Shown piece by piece: positions 40,201-48,278 of a stretch of 63,927 bases of DNA. A program made the position numbers and the translations under genes. The DNA comes from a virus. How positions within the stretch are numbered: the first letter of the stretch is position 1; each line of letters starts with the position of its first letter. The notes under the pieces are model-generated. The model made no database searches. It worked only from the letters and a program-made list of their open reading frames with translations, and was not told the DNA's origin. The stretch covers positions 1-63,927 of the IMG/VR virus record IMGVR_UViG_3300048587_000084. One strand, written 5' to 3'.

Positions 40201-43200
40201 CCAGCGCGCGCCAGATGGCGTTGACCTGGTGCTGGCGCAGGTCGAAGGGGCCGCGACCGACGCTCAGCGCCATGCCGTCGAAGTTGAGGAACGAACCATC
40301 GAACGACGGCGAGGCGTAAGCGTTGCGCACCTCGTTGTATTCGCGCTCGATCTCGATCCGGCGCTCGGCGTCCGACCATAGCCAGTCGCCGAACTTCTCC
40401 CGCATATCGGCAATCTTGGCGTTGGTTTCGTCCGTTGCGGTCTGGTCGACAAACTCGCGCCCGTCCCGGTCCCTCTCCTTGATCACAACCGTCTGGTTGC
40501 TGATGGCCGCGTTGACCAGCTTTCCGAATCGGTAGTACCTGGTCCCGAAGCCGGTCTGTGCCTCCGTGGAACGCTGCAGGCTAGGATCGACCGTCACCTT
40601 CCAGCGCCCCATGGTGTAATTGGCGGAGATCCCGTCAGTGTCGCCGCGGTTGAGCATGTGCGCGACAAACTGCTCGTAGGCGCGCGTCGGAACCCAGGTG
40701 GCGCCCATCTGCACTTCGATGTTGAAGTACGGAATGTCGGCTGGCTGCACTTTCTCCAGCGCCTCCACGTTGCGCTGCATGGCGTCGTTGCCATCGGCCA
40801 GCGCCACCTTGGCCTGACGCAGCTTCTCGCGCACGTTGCCGGACAGGTACATATCGGACGGCACGATGTCGCCGCCCGGCGTCTCGAACACGGCGCCGCT
40901 GTCCACAAGCTCGGCGCGCACCATGGCTTCCGGCTTCTGGGCGATCTTCGCGATCTCATCCAGGGATGGGTTCACATTGCCATTGCGCGCCAACACAAAG
41001 GCATCGCGGATCGATGGGTTCGTGATCCGTTTCGCTGACCGGATGGTGCTTTGCGACAGGATTGCAGCCGGGCGGTAGGTGTTGCCGTCCTTTGTTTCCA
41101 GCGCCGCAAGGGCGTAATAGAACGGGTCGTCGATCCTCTCCAGGTAGCCCAGGCCGAAGCTCTCACTCATCGGGCCATATGCCTTGACGAAAGCCTCGTA
41201 CCGCTCCCGTAGTTGCGTGCGGATCGGATCTGGCGCTGCCCCCGACGTTCCGCGCTCGGCTTCGATCAACTGCCCGTAGGACTTGCGCATGTCGATCAAC
41301 GCATTGAGCTGAGCCTCGCGCGCGGCGGTGTCCTTCTGGCTCTTGACCTGATACTTGAGCACCTCATGAGCTGGCGCCAGGTGTTCCCCGCGGACGATGA
41401 ACAGCCCGGCATCGGTGCGCGTGAGCGCCCCCTCTCGGTCGCTGGTGTGATTGGCGATGTAGCTGACCGCATCCTGGCGCGTCGCGGACAGGTAGGCGCC
41501 TTCCGGGACCATCGACACGATGCGGTCGAGCTGCGCCTGCATGTCATCCGGGCGGTGCACGATCATTCCGGGGCGGAACGTGGTCGTCCCGTGGCCATAG
41601 TCGATGGTCCCCACCACGCTTTGCGGGTTGTTCTGGTAGTAGGCGTTGACGCGGACCTTTTCGCCAGCTGGCGTGTCCATCTCGACCGTATCGACCCACG
41701 CCTCGCCGTCCACGTTCGACGCGGGCTCGGGCCGCTTGCGCAACACGATGATGTCAGTGACAACCTTCGTGCCTGCGTAGTTCTCGAAGGCCCCGGACGG
41801 CAGGCGGAAAGATGCCAACAGCTCGGCCTTCTTCGCCAGCTCACGGCGCACCACGGTGCCCTTCTTGTCCATGGACCCAGCGGACGTAATGCCGATCACA
41901 ATGCCGCCCGGCCGCACTTGGTCGAGCGTCTTCAGGAAGAAGTAATCGTGCAGCATTGGGTTCAGGCGGTTGTACCGCCGATCGGCGACCGGGGTGTTCT
42001 CGAACGGCCAGTTGCCGATCACCAGGTCATAGAAGTCGTCTGGCGTCTTCGAGTCCTGGTAGCCCATCACCTTGACCGTGGCGTCAGGGTAGAGCATCTG
42101 AGCCATGCCGCCAGTCACCGGGTCAAGCTCGATGCCGGCGAGCTTGCTGCGCTCTTTCAGGTCCAGCGGCATCATGCCAAAGAAATTGCCAATGCCCATT
42201 CCGGGCTCCAGCACGCGCCCTCCTTTGAACCCCATGCGCCGCACCATTTCCCACATAGCCATGACGGTTGGCGGGTCGGTGTAGTGCGCGTTGGTGATCG
42301 AGCGCTGCAGGCCTTCCCAGTCCGACCTGCCAAGGTGATCGCGCAGCCATTGGTCGCGCTGCTCCCATCCCTGCTTTGGCTGCGGGTATGCCCAGCTGCC
42401 CTGAAACAGATCCTGGCCAAACGAGCCCCAGCCGGTGTATCCGGCCAAGACCTCCTGTTCCTCGCGGGTTGGCCGGCGGCCTTCGTCGCGCAGCGCGACG
42501 AACAACTCGATAGCGGCCTTGTTCTTGTTGAAGCGCGCGACCTGCCCACCGCCGACGATTTCAAGCGGGTTGGCAATGTGGAAGTTGCCGGGGCCTGGGT
42601 TTGCCGGACTGACAGTCTCCGGCTTGGTTACGCCTGGGCGATCTGTTCCTCTTGTGCTTCCGGCTCCAGCATCAGGTGATTTCTTTCTGCCTGCTCCCTT
42701 GCGTCCGGTGCCGGCATTCCCGCTTCCCTGAGACTCTTGCTCTCCTGCCACATCCTCTGTTGGAGAACGAACGCCAGCGGCACTGCCAGATTGTTGCGCT
42801 CCAGGCTTCGCCACATCTTCGGACTGTGCAGCCGCCACGTCTCCAGTATCCGGCGGTGCATTTCCAGATTGTGCATCACGCTCTCGTCGTTCTTGAGCGC
42901 CTGATACTCCTTCCTGATCGCCGCCGCGAACGCTGGGCTCAGTTGGCTTTGGTGCTGCATCGGTGCTGTCCTCCGTGACGTCATCTTGCGCCGGTGCTGG
43001 CGTGCTGTCCACCACCGCATTCTCAACGCTGGCCGCGCTGTCCATACCATCGAAGCCAGCGGCGCGCGGGTCGTACTTCACTCCCATGTACCAGCTCTTG
43101 AGGTACGGCTTTACCGCGTCGCCCAGGTCGTCGACCATCGCCTTGGCGTAGGCCGCGAACGTGCGCGCGCCGCGCTCGATGTGGTACATGCCAAGCGTGA

Positions 43201-46200
43201 TACCGTCGAGCATCATTTCCGGGTCGATGCCGCTGTTCAGCCGGTTGAACTTGGCTTTCAGGCGCGCACGCGCGGCCTCGGCGTCGGCGTCGGTAACGAT
43301 GGTGTTGGCGGATGGTGCGGGCTTGGCCTTTGGTTGCTCGGTCGGCGCTGTGTCTTTGGTGGCTGCAGCTGATTCCTCTGCAGTCATGAACTCCCGCTGC
43401 AGAACACCGCGGTCGATCTGCATGCCTTGGCGTGTCGGCCGCATGCTGACCGTCTCGAAGATGCGAACTCCGCCCTGCGCATACCAACGCACACCGCGCT
43501 CGTCCTCGCGGATCATTACGCCGTCAGCGCGGCGTCCGACAATGCCTTTCTCTGGCTGTGCCGGCGCTGGCGCAGCTTCCACCACCTCTATTTGACGGCT
43601 ACTTGATTGCTTGGCCTGCTCCCGCTCAATCGCCGCACGCACGTCCGCGGCCTGCACCGTCCTCGGCTTGAGGTTGTACGTCACCCCGTCCAGGTTCTTC
43701 GCTTCGGACTTGATCTCCCCAACGATCTCCTGCGCGCGCTTTTTCGTGACCTTGAGCGTATCGCGCACGATCGCAATGGCGTCGCTGCGCAGAATGATGT
43801 TGCGCTTGCTCAGCAGCGCTTCCGGCTTGGCTGCTTCGGCGGCTGGCCCGGCCTCGGCTGCTTGCTCGGTGCGTGGGGCTTCTTGCTTGGCATTGGTCGG
43901 CTCCTGTGCGGCCGCGGTCGCCGCAGTCGCGCCATTGGCCTGCGCCGCCGCCCGCCGCTTCACTTCCGCGATCGTGATCGTGGTGCGCTCCGGCGTGGTG
44001 CGAACTGCCTCCCACACCGCTTCCTCGGCTTTTGTCAGGGTATCCACGCTGATGTTGCCGAGCACCGGTCGATCGTCGCCTTTGGCCTTCACGGCGGCTG
44101 GCGTTGCTACCTGCGCAACCTGTAAGCCTTCCTTACCAGTTGCCTCCGACGTGTTCGCTTCTGGCGCTTTTGCTGACACGTCCGGCGCAGCCGTCAAGGA
44201 TTCCTTGACAGCTCCCACTTTTGGCACCCGCACCACAAACCCGCCATCCACCTCGATCACCTTGCCGCCCGGCGTCCTCTTGGCCGCAGCATCGGCCGCG
44301 GTGCGAATCGTCCACGGCGAGCCACTTGGAGGCGTAATATCGCCTTCCAACTGGTCCGTGCTGGTATCGTATGACTGAGTTTCCGCCGCCCCCTGCGTTC
44401 CGACCGCCACCGATGCGGATGTTTGCGAACTACCAGCTTGGAGTGGCGTGCTACCAGCTTGCGCAGCTGCAGTTTCAGGTTGATCAACTGAAGTGGATTG
44501 AACAGCTGCGGCTGATGCAGTCGGAACGGCTTGTGCAGTGGTCGCTGCCGCCAGATCCTGACTGGCACTCGCCTTCGCCGCTGTAGCCTTCCGCTTCTGC
44601 GCCAGCGCCTGCCGCATCTGATCCACGCGCAGCGGCGTAACGCCGAGCTTCTTGGCCATCGCCATCATGCTTGCGCCGTCGATGGGCTTGCCAGCGTCGA
44701 TGTTGGCCTGCACTACAGCCTGAATATCCGCGTCGGTGGTCTTGAGCGCTTCGGCCTGCGCGTCTTTCTCGGCTTGCCGGCGGTCCTTGTCCGCCTGGCG
44801 CGCGGCTTTGTCGGCTTCCTTGGCCTGCTTCTCGGCGACCTTCTGCTGCTGCACCTGCGCGCGCTCGGCCTCGGCCTGCTGCGCGGCCTGAGCCTGCAGC
44901 TGCTGATCCTGCTCGGTCTGCACGCGCTGCTGCTCGGCGATCGCTGCGGCACCGGTGTCGAACGCGGCCGCAGCGGCCGCCGACGTCGGGCCTGCTGCCG
45001 GATCTGGCCGCGGCGCACGCGTGAGCGCGCTTTCGCGCTTCGCTTCCATCTTCGCCTGGAACGCTGCCGGGTCCGGCGGCGTGGATAGGCGCGTGATCGG
45101 CGTCGGGCCTGCCGGTGCCTGCGCAGTCCCCTGCGCTTCCGCAGCGGCGGCCACTGCGGAGGCCTCCGGCCCACCACGCACGGCCGCTTCGAGCGCCTTC
45201 TGCTGCTCGGCCGCCTGCGCCTTCTTGTCGAGCTTGGCGATTTCCTTCGGGTCGACCACGGTGCCAGTTGCCGGATCGACCAGCAGCTTGCGGCCCTTGC
45301 CCTTCTCCCATCCGCTCACGTAGCCCAGCCGTTCCAGCTCCGCGAACAACTGTTGCTCGGTCTGCCCGTCGATGTTCAGCTTCTGCGCGAGCTTGCCCTT
45401 GCCCGGTACCTTGCCCTTTGTGGTCGCCAGCACCGCCATGGCATCGGCCACCAGGTCGCGCTCTGGCGATGCGGCCGGAACCTGCGCCGCGGTGTCCGCA
45501 ATCAACGGCGGGGCAGCCGGGGCAGTCGTTACTCCCGGCGCCGCACCAGTCGCCACCGCAGTCTCCGCGGCCGCGCCAACCGGTCCGGACGGGCGCGTGA
45601 TCGGCGCTGGCACCGGCGTAATCGCTTGGCTGGCCAGTTCTTCTGGCCGCGGCTCTGGCGCCGTGCTGATATTTGCCGGTGTCGGTGGCGCCTTCGGCTG
45701 CACTTCCGGTGGCCGCGCGAGCGCACCCGCTGGCGCGCCGAGCGCGAAGCCACCAACAGCGCCAAGGCCTGCTTGCTCGCCCACACCCTCGAACGCGGCT
45801 GCATTCGGGTTGACGGTCTGCTCGGCAAGATTGCCGAACAAGCGTCCGCCACCTTCCTCGATGGCTTCCTGAGTTGCCTCGCCAAATCCGCCCTTCGCTG
45901 CTCCGATTACGCGCCCCATGCCCGGTAGCGCATTGCCCGCACCAGCGACCGCACGTTCCAGTGCCCTGGCGCCCGGAAACACCTGACTGGCCAGCGACAC
46001 GCCGGCCGCTCCGGGAAATGCCGTGCGCGCGGCGCCAAGTGCCAAGGCCTCACGAACCGCGGCCGGATCTTCGCCAGCGTCCACGCGCTGCAGGTATTCC
46101 GGGTTGCTCTGCCACACCTCCGGCTTCGCGTCAGACACGCGCTCGTAGGTGCCGGCAGATGCGTCGGCGCCGGCCTGTGCTGCGCCCGTACCAACGCCAG

Positions 46201-46714
46201 CAGCCACGCCAACCAGTGGACTCGCCAGCGCGCCAATACGGCCAGCAGCGAACGCCGGCACCATGCTCGCCGCCGTCGACGCAGCCGTGTCCACAAACAG
46301 CGCAGGGTCTGTGATCGTTTCCGCGATGCCGACGCCGAACTTTGCCAGCTCGCCATCCGCCGAGTTGATCGCATCCTGACGCTGCTGCCGCTTGAGCTTG
46401 AGTTGCGGGCTAATGCCTGCATCCCAGTATTCGCGCGTGCTCTGACCAGTGCGCGTGATCGGGTTGTTCATCTCGCCGGTGGCGAGCCCCGCAAGCGTCC
46501 CGATGTTCTCCACGGCCGAGCCCACACCGCTGGCCAGCGCGCGGCCGGTGTCGGCGATCGCGGTGCCCATGGAACGCGTGATTGGCGGCGGCTTGGCAAT
46601 GCCGGACAGGATGTCCGCATACCGACTTGCCTTCGGCTTTCGTTGCGCATCAGGTGCGCTCTGGACAGCAGGACTCTGCGGCTTTACGCCGAGAATGTCG
46701 TCATAACGACCCAT
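31298..46714 (-). CDS. Giant polyvalent protein (5,138 aa; methylase, SNF2 helicase, metallopeptidase, ParB, PLxRFG)
   Basis: One uninterrupted gene covers 24% of the genome. In order: two RYxDIL repeats (residues 3 and 31); a Gly/Ala-rich hydrophobic stretch (about 140-300); low-complexity and coiled regions (to about 1,100); an adenine-methylase-like domain with motif I VLEPGMGIGNFF (about 1,501) and a variant NWPF (about 1,566) in place of NPPF; a SNF2-like helicase with GTGKT (about 2,183), VDEAH (about 2,357), FTGTP and QRNGRGHRQG (about 2,755); a metallopeptidase HEMVGH (about 3,729); a ParB-like DGHNRAS (about 3,932); and a PLxRFG-type region with PLSRWG (about 4,447) and a hydrophobic segment near 4,850-4,886. 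Such proteins are known or inferred to be packaged and injected, to protect or process entering DNA. The location after internal virion genes supports this. Activities are predicted, not shown. Confidence 0.9.
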   Translation of the reverse strand: MGRYDDILGVKPQSPAVQSAPDAQRKPKASRYADILSGIAKPPPITRSMGTAIADTGRALASGVGSAVENIGTLAGLATGEMNNPITRTGQSTREYWDAGISPQLKLKRQQRQDAINSADGELAKFGVGIAETITDPALFVDTAASTAASMVPAFAAGRIGALASPLVGVAAGVGTGAAQAGADASAGTYERVSDAKPEVWQSNPEYLQRVDAGEDPAAVREALALGAARTAFPGAAGVSLASQVFPGARALERAVAGAGNALPGMGRVIGAAKGGFGEATQEAIEEGGGRLFGNLAEQTVNPNAAAFEGVGEQAGLGAVGGFALGAPAGALARPPEVQPKAPPTPANISTAPEPRPEELASQAITPVPAPITRPSGPVGAAAETAVATGAAPGVTTAPAAPPLIADTAAQVPAASPERDLVADAMAVLATTKGKVPGKGKLAQKLNIDGQTEQQLFAELERLGYVSGWEKGKGRKLLVDPATGTVVDPKEIAKLDKKAQAAEQQKALEAAVRGGPEASAVAAAAEAQGTAQAPAGPTPITRLSTPPDPAAFQAKMEAKRESALTRAPRPDPAAGPTSAAAAAAFDTGAAAIAEQQRVQTEQDQQLQAQAAQQAEAERAQVQQQKVAEKQAKEADKAARQADKDRRQAEKDAQAEALKTTDADIQAVVQANIDAGKPIDGASMMAMAKKLGVTPLRVDQMRQALAQKRKATAAKASASQDLAAATTAQAVPTASAAAVQSTSVDQPETAAAQAGSTPLQAGSSQTSASVAVGTQGAAETQSYDTSTDQLEGDITPPSGSPWTIRTAADAAAKRTPGGKVIEVDGGFVVRVPKVGAVKESLTAAPDVSAKAPEANTSEATGKEGLQVAQVATPAAVKAKGDDRPVLGNISVDTLTKAEEAVWEAVRTTPERTTITIAEVKRRAAAQANGATAATAAAQEPTNAKQEAPRTEQAAEAGPAAEAAKPEALLSKRNIILRSDAIAIVRDTLKVTKKRAQEIVGEIKSEAKNLDGVTYNLKPRTVQAADVRAAIEREQAKQSSSRQIEVVEAAPAPAQPEKGIVGRRADGVMIREDERGVRWYAQGGVRIFETVSMRPTRQGMQIDRGVLQREFMTAEESAAATKDTAPTEQPKAKPAPSANTIVTDADAEAARARLKAKFNRLNSGIDPEMMLDGITLGMYHIERGARTFAAYAKAMVDDLGDAVKPYLKSWYMGVKYDPRAAGFDGMDSAASVENAVVDSTPAPAQDDVTEDSTDAAPKPTEPSVRGGDQEGVSGAQERRERDAQSGNAPPDTGDVAAAQSEDVAKPGAQQSGSAAGVRSPTEDVAGEQESQGSGNAGTGRKGAGRKKSPDAGAGSTRGTDRPGVTKPETVSPANPGPGNFHIANPLEIVGGGQVARFNKNKAAIELFVALRDEGRRPTREEQEVLAGYTGWGSFGQDLFQGSWAYPQPKQGWEQRDQWLRDHLGRSDWEGLQRSITNAHYTDPPTVMAMWEMVRRMGFKGGRVLEPGMGIGNFFGMMPLDLKERSKLAGIELDPVTGGMAQMLYPDATVKVMGYQDSKTPDDFYDLVIGNWPFENTPVADRRYNRLNPMLHDYFFLKTLDQVRPGGIVIGITSAGSMDKKGTVVRRELAKKAELLASFRLPSGAFENYAGTKVVTDIIVLRKRPEPASNVDGEAWVDTVEMDTPAGEKVRVNAYYQNNPQSVVGTIDYGHGTTTFRPGMIVHRPDDMQAQLDRIVSMVPEGAYLSATRQDAVSYIANHTSDREGALTRTDAGLFIVRGEHLAPAHEVLKYQVKSQKDTAAREAQLNALIDMRKSYGQLIEAERGTSGAAPDPIRTQLRERYEAFVKAYGPMSESFGLGYLERIDDPFYYALAALETKDGNTYRPAAILSQSTIRSAKRITNPSIRDAFVLARNGNVNPSLDEIAKIAQKPEAMVRAELVDSGAVFETPGGDIVPSDMYLSGNVREKLRQAKVALADGNDAMQRNVEALEKVQPADIPYFNIEVQMGATWVPTRAYEQFVAHMLNRGDTDGISANYTMGRWKVTVDPSLQRSTEAQTGFGTRYYRFGKLVNAAISNQTVVIKERDRDGREFVDQTATDETNAKIADMREKFGDWLWSDAERRIEIEREYNEVRNAYASPSFDGSFLNFDGMALSVGRGPFDLRQHQVNAIWRALVMRRSLNAHEVGTGKTFTMGGIAVESRRYGIAKKPVLLAHNANSKSVASEIQMMYPAAKVLYIDNLSPKAIDVRLRQIANDDWDLIVLPHSLIERLSFREETLMAMAREEIEALEAEARLAASDDGQNFTDAMLDDPDELKKLRSPTAKELVKARARIIETIKKQAQQSSREGAVPFEDLGIDMVLVDEAHEFKKPPIATRMKMKGLQTQSSLGSIQLSFLTRYVREQNNGGNVHLFTGTPITNTLTEIFHQMRYIMADEMAAVGVDQWDGWFGSFAKEIQDVELTAAGDYEAVNRLRGFINVPELRKMVGQYMDVVFSDDMPEMQPRRTASGKLLADQSLTERERAELLNGRTEGAKDRPYKKVVNETADPTPDQMRIFEGVQSLANEWRNMGGKARRDAMSAGLPVVPIVYEQLAARASFDARMENDEALAGKEGNVPDHPDSKVSRAIRNLLEIYRSDTRATQVVFTNTGLGTTANRALRDAAGGTIKDADGVTLRRQVKVFSPIRDMVERLVQQGVPRSEIEIVDGSTSKDRRKEIADAMNAGTVRIVIGSTQSLGVGVNMQRNLRAMHHLDAPWMPGDLEQRNGRGHRQGNQWNTVMEYRYITDRIDGRRWQVLAIKQKFITDFLKADGDTRVIEGDAASDEESDIISTFAEAAGDPRVLIRQKLVAQVEQLQKRERLHTQGVADAKSTARNARDGLARQRAEIDRIEKSGAQEMAAKAVADHAGDKFRITVDGVEISERKEANEAIGKFIGANMRTGADPMRIGSYGGLPLHVAWPRFYEAPVFVAVVAGEEVATGAASVASLESSLRAYTGTVDKLRARIQPALETIQRLDEVAGQKFQRADQLKRAEQQLLNLEKDIQLNPVPPPAWLRNGAAIDTKVRWNGTAFVVTGHRWNGAGWFVIAQDAKGGEVVIPYLDAKDAQGMPLYEQREFKAPIVHAKPGETPKDGTGPTPETVVQTNVSNAAPALPAPPAAGIESTPARSVVSSRPYFRNFGGDIVHEPNAKSIELSEMPDGQFYIAPGVGRDSGQFEIMEATTGLRVGLGKTRKAAIEAANKAIVENRGTIKTALEQRAFPKDKLDAEIAKLDGGNRASFSKSADAPKFTPATARAWQALAEIPGTFQRPRTYAKSFEDITKAILPDAEVVEVDDGATITVQPQKDDAGNVARDMGTTLVRVEYVRTSGGVGIAPTDIGHGTLFGYTKDGKEAFSMPVNGRADVVTEFGQEIADRLLAQSGTAGRSAGLNTHVRALTGVKVNPLGKPKAVTMTILDGELAMDASQLQEGVHRGSALYSIALAYAHNNGITFIPDPADVSEAAMQRRGEHMLSSALKTGTTKHMLPHEDQGLDWIEGDDQNNLLELIRASADNVVDNVPDLQAIDYDWDSGQFVGASGKPFTRADFQTLAESPAGRAARAGVSTLRRGVVSRSLERRAGTPAWRGVVTRLLQLGRAGLRGSELESILYARGAGDAGARGLSKAALQAQFKRAADAMQEQGIRVVVVANGAELASVAPEVVAQDDYDDTVQAAITGDRKTVYFVAARIRSPKHAAKLFAHEMVGHLSMEQMLGPKLFRELTDRIVSLKDRGKWPEVFAEVERRYERNADGTFRPLNDATFASEAIAVFAERNIQTSILQRAMNAVRAWLRKLFPQLELSHGELRQLLWEAGQKLEGRAYRSSAEKILGRPEPTTQREAMERYSFGKDGGSVGGMKRTLVDPAELVFRESEQNRLDAVREDFPGDEYFPAVTILQDDGTREILDGHNRASVAAERGHKLPIVDVSANEYQRLTAAGFDDMEIAYAALDRANEEESAEAIHSQFPGADVRKRGRMALDLMDEPPPSPDQQDTRQAPPSEGLGASGGQALFAKGKDAAPVNKRAIQLNRVMRDAGWEVEYVDLDLTGEKPTADIRVNRMDGRYLIARVDSVGRATIETFHRERSLGMTPNMKGPRPLSPQINDVFLGRQRFSGARAMLRGMTNYLADNATNAVAIEDMRRAWGAVMESPTKIAIEHDSVADVAPRQGALFAKGSEPTIVDRLQEAISPKDTTLLQRLKDKAADWRPAALGALQLRHLGELGEDLLPPVAEYADTVQHMQTLRNELQQVSIDIVEGAMKYQGANKAEALKMYRMLMDATLAGVDPAADHQPLLMLDATEQSNQPVTPANVKAFTKLMDNLAKMSPGSAQHFIARKKQAKKMLAQEKKRADSHAAMKPIWSKLSPEGKKLWVELRDAYASQSDKYQDALMESLKAAITDDRQKARMIAQLKLNFESNRVPFYVPLSRWGEYFVAATAPDGTREFHMQESTEEQRMVKKRLSAAGYTRISSGVKSKMTRQLEGASASFIAEVDKVLQESHAPDKIRNDVYQLYLTTLPEMSMRKNFIHRKGTPGFSEDVVRALASHVFHSSYQIARLKYTHKLDAQVLKAQALADSMAEVDSPDANKAGQLVGELRDRHEWVMNPQDSGAAQKLTTLGFLWYLAVSPAAALVNLLQTAMVSFPVLGARYGFDVAARELWRGFKQSARTLGNTDKIEGPGALTDDEQRAYAEFKRRGTFDKSQVHNLAGLSETDTHTYNPMLHKALSWASFLFHRAEVVNRESTSLATYRMARASGKSHDMAIELGDKAVNQTHFDYSASNRSRYMRGAVAKVLLQFKQYSMGMTWLLGRMAWKSLKDADPATRKENMRALTGTLGMTALFSGTMGLPMMGMVMGIMNALAAAFGDDDEPWDAETELRAFWREMLGEKGAEYVMRGPVQAATGMGIASRVGLGELWFRSPDREMEGQALAHYWLEQAAGPVAGGMFVSALRGMQLMEEGQVWRGVETMLPKAIKDAMKAVRYMDEGVNNMRGDPVVDDLGVIPTIAQLMGMAPAAVANAYDIRGDVKGYADYIKARRTRLMDAFAMAWRLGDTDAQEDVRVKMMAFSRKYPELAITSDSIRKSFQQRARFSAQAENGVVVDPRIKARLESQLGMAQ

Positions 46715-48276
46715 TACTGTGCCCCTTGCGGTGCGCCGAAGTACCGATCCTGAATCGCCGCGGTCTTTGCTGGGTCGCCCGCAGCCTGATTGAGCGCATC
46801 CATGTACTCGATGTATGCCTGCTCCTGCGGCGTTACCGGGTCCAGTCGATTACCGCGAGCATCGAATCGGCGATCTACCTTGGCCGTTTTGACCTCCCCC
46901 CCGAACCCGCGCGAGATTGGGATCTCGAACGAAGACGTGAACGGCTGGCCTGGCTCAATGTTCTGCAGTTTGGCCCATTGCTGGGTGGCGGCCGGATCGC
47001 CAGCAAGCATCTGGGTTTGCAGTTCTTGCATTTTCTGCGCCTGCTGCAGCTGCAGCTGCTGCGCCTGGGTCTGCACCTGCGTTTGCTCGTTGGCCAGCCC
47101 CTGCGTCTGCTGATCCATGCCCAGGCGCTGTTGCTCCATCGCAAGGCGCGTGGCGTCGTTGGGGTCTGGGCGCGTCATTGGCGTGATGCGCGGCGGCTGC
47201 GCGATCGAAGCGGTTTGCGCAGCCTCCTGCAGCGCGGCAGCCTTCCCGGCATCGCCGTACTTTGCCGCGCGCGTCGCACGCTCATTGAAATCGCGCACTT
47301 TGTAGTCCCGGCCCTGCCTGTCCAGGTTGTCGGCCTGCGCTGCCCGGTCCTCAGCCGTGAAGCCTCGCGGCGCGCGGCTGATCACCCCAGGCGTAACCCC
47401 GCCACTGACCATCGATGCCGCAACACCCGGCGCTGGCGTGCCCATCGGCATCACGTTGCGGCCGGCATACTCGTCAATGAGCCCGCGGTTCTTGTCCACC
47501 CACGCCTGGTCGTACTGCACCGATCCATCGGCTCCGACCAGTGGCGCACCCGGCAGCGCACGCCCACCGACCTGCTCACCATTGACCGTGCGCCGTTCGC
47601 TGAGCGCTACCTGCCCCGGCGCCGCTTCGTTGGCTTTGCCCGACCTGCCGTCGCCGCGAAATGCGATGAATGTGCTGTCGGACGGCGGCGTGGCAATTCC
47701 AGCCGGCGCGGATTGGCCCTGCACTGGCGGCGGCCGCGTCACGGGCCCAACCGTTGGCGGCTGCGCTGGTTGCTGCGGCATGAACCCAGGCGCCTGCGGC
47801 GGCCATGCCGCGCCAGGTGCGGCTGGCTGGGTGCTGCGGGCGATGGCTGCGGGGACGGCCGGCGGTGGGGCAGCCATCGATGGCTGCTGTTGCGCAGCGG
47901 TAGGCTCTCGCATCGGCGGCCCAGGAACGCCTGGCCAGCCAGAATTGAACCGCGGCCTCGTGTCGACAGCTGCTCGCACCTCTGGCAACGCGCGATGGCC
48001 GCGCTTGGTGGGGCTTGGAGACGCCTGCATCACAGGAGGCGCAGCGATCCCCGGAGCCGGCGGCCCAATCTGACTGGGCATCGGCTGCCCTCCGCGCGCT
48101 AGCCTGCTATCCACCAGCTTCGCAGCAGCGGCGCCAGGCGAGAAATGGTTGGTGACGGGCGCGAACATCGCCGCGTCCCGCCGCAGCTTCGGCGCCACGA
48201 CGTCGTTGACCACTGGCGCGCTGCCGATCGCCCCTGCTTTCTGGCGCTGTCGCGTGTACGTATCGTCATTGAACAT
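46714..48276 (-). CDS. Internal virion protein candidate (Pro/Gln-rich)
   Basis: A 520-residue protein with a Pro/Ala-rich N-terminal half (many PPAV, QPPT runs) and a C-terminal half containing a long Gln-rich coil (LGMDQQTQGLANEQTQVQTQ). It overlaps the giant gene by one base (TAATG), so the two are produced together. Disorder and coil are common in podovirus ejection or internal proteins. No named family. Confidence 0.62.
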   Translation of the reverse strand: MFNDDTYTRQRQKAGAIGSAPVVNDVVAPKLRRDAAMFAPVTNHFSPGAAAAKLVDSRLARGGQPMPSQIGPPAPGIAAPPVMQASPSPTKRGHRALPEVRAAVDTRPRFNSGWPGVPGPPMREPTAAQQQPSMAAPPPAVPAAIARSTQPAAPGAAWPPQAPGFMPQQPAQPPTVGPVTRPPPVQGQSAPAGIATPPSDSTFIAFRGDGRSGKANEAAPGQVALSERRTVNGEQVGGRALPGAPLVGADGSVQYDQAWVDKNRGLIDEYAGRNVMPMGTPAPGVAASMVSGGVTPGVISRAPRGFTAEDRAAQADNLDRQGRDYKVRDFNERATRAAKYGDAGKAAALQEAAQTASIAQPPRITPMTRPDPNDATRLAMEQQRLGMDQQTQGLANEQTQVQTQAQQLQLQQAQKMQELQTQMLAGDPAATQQWAKLQNIEPGQPFTSSFEIPISRGFGGEVKTAKVDRRFDARGNRLDPVTPQEQAYIEYMDALNQAAGDPAKTAAIQDRYFGAPQGAQ

Positions 48277-48278
48277 GG

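Noticed and set aside
31298-46714. Several separate genes fused by assembly error
   Set aside because: The frame is continuous with compatible domain order known from other phage giant proteins, and the upstream gene is coupled to it by TAATG. No internal ribosome site with a stop was found.
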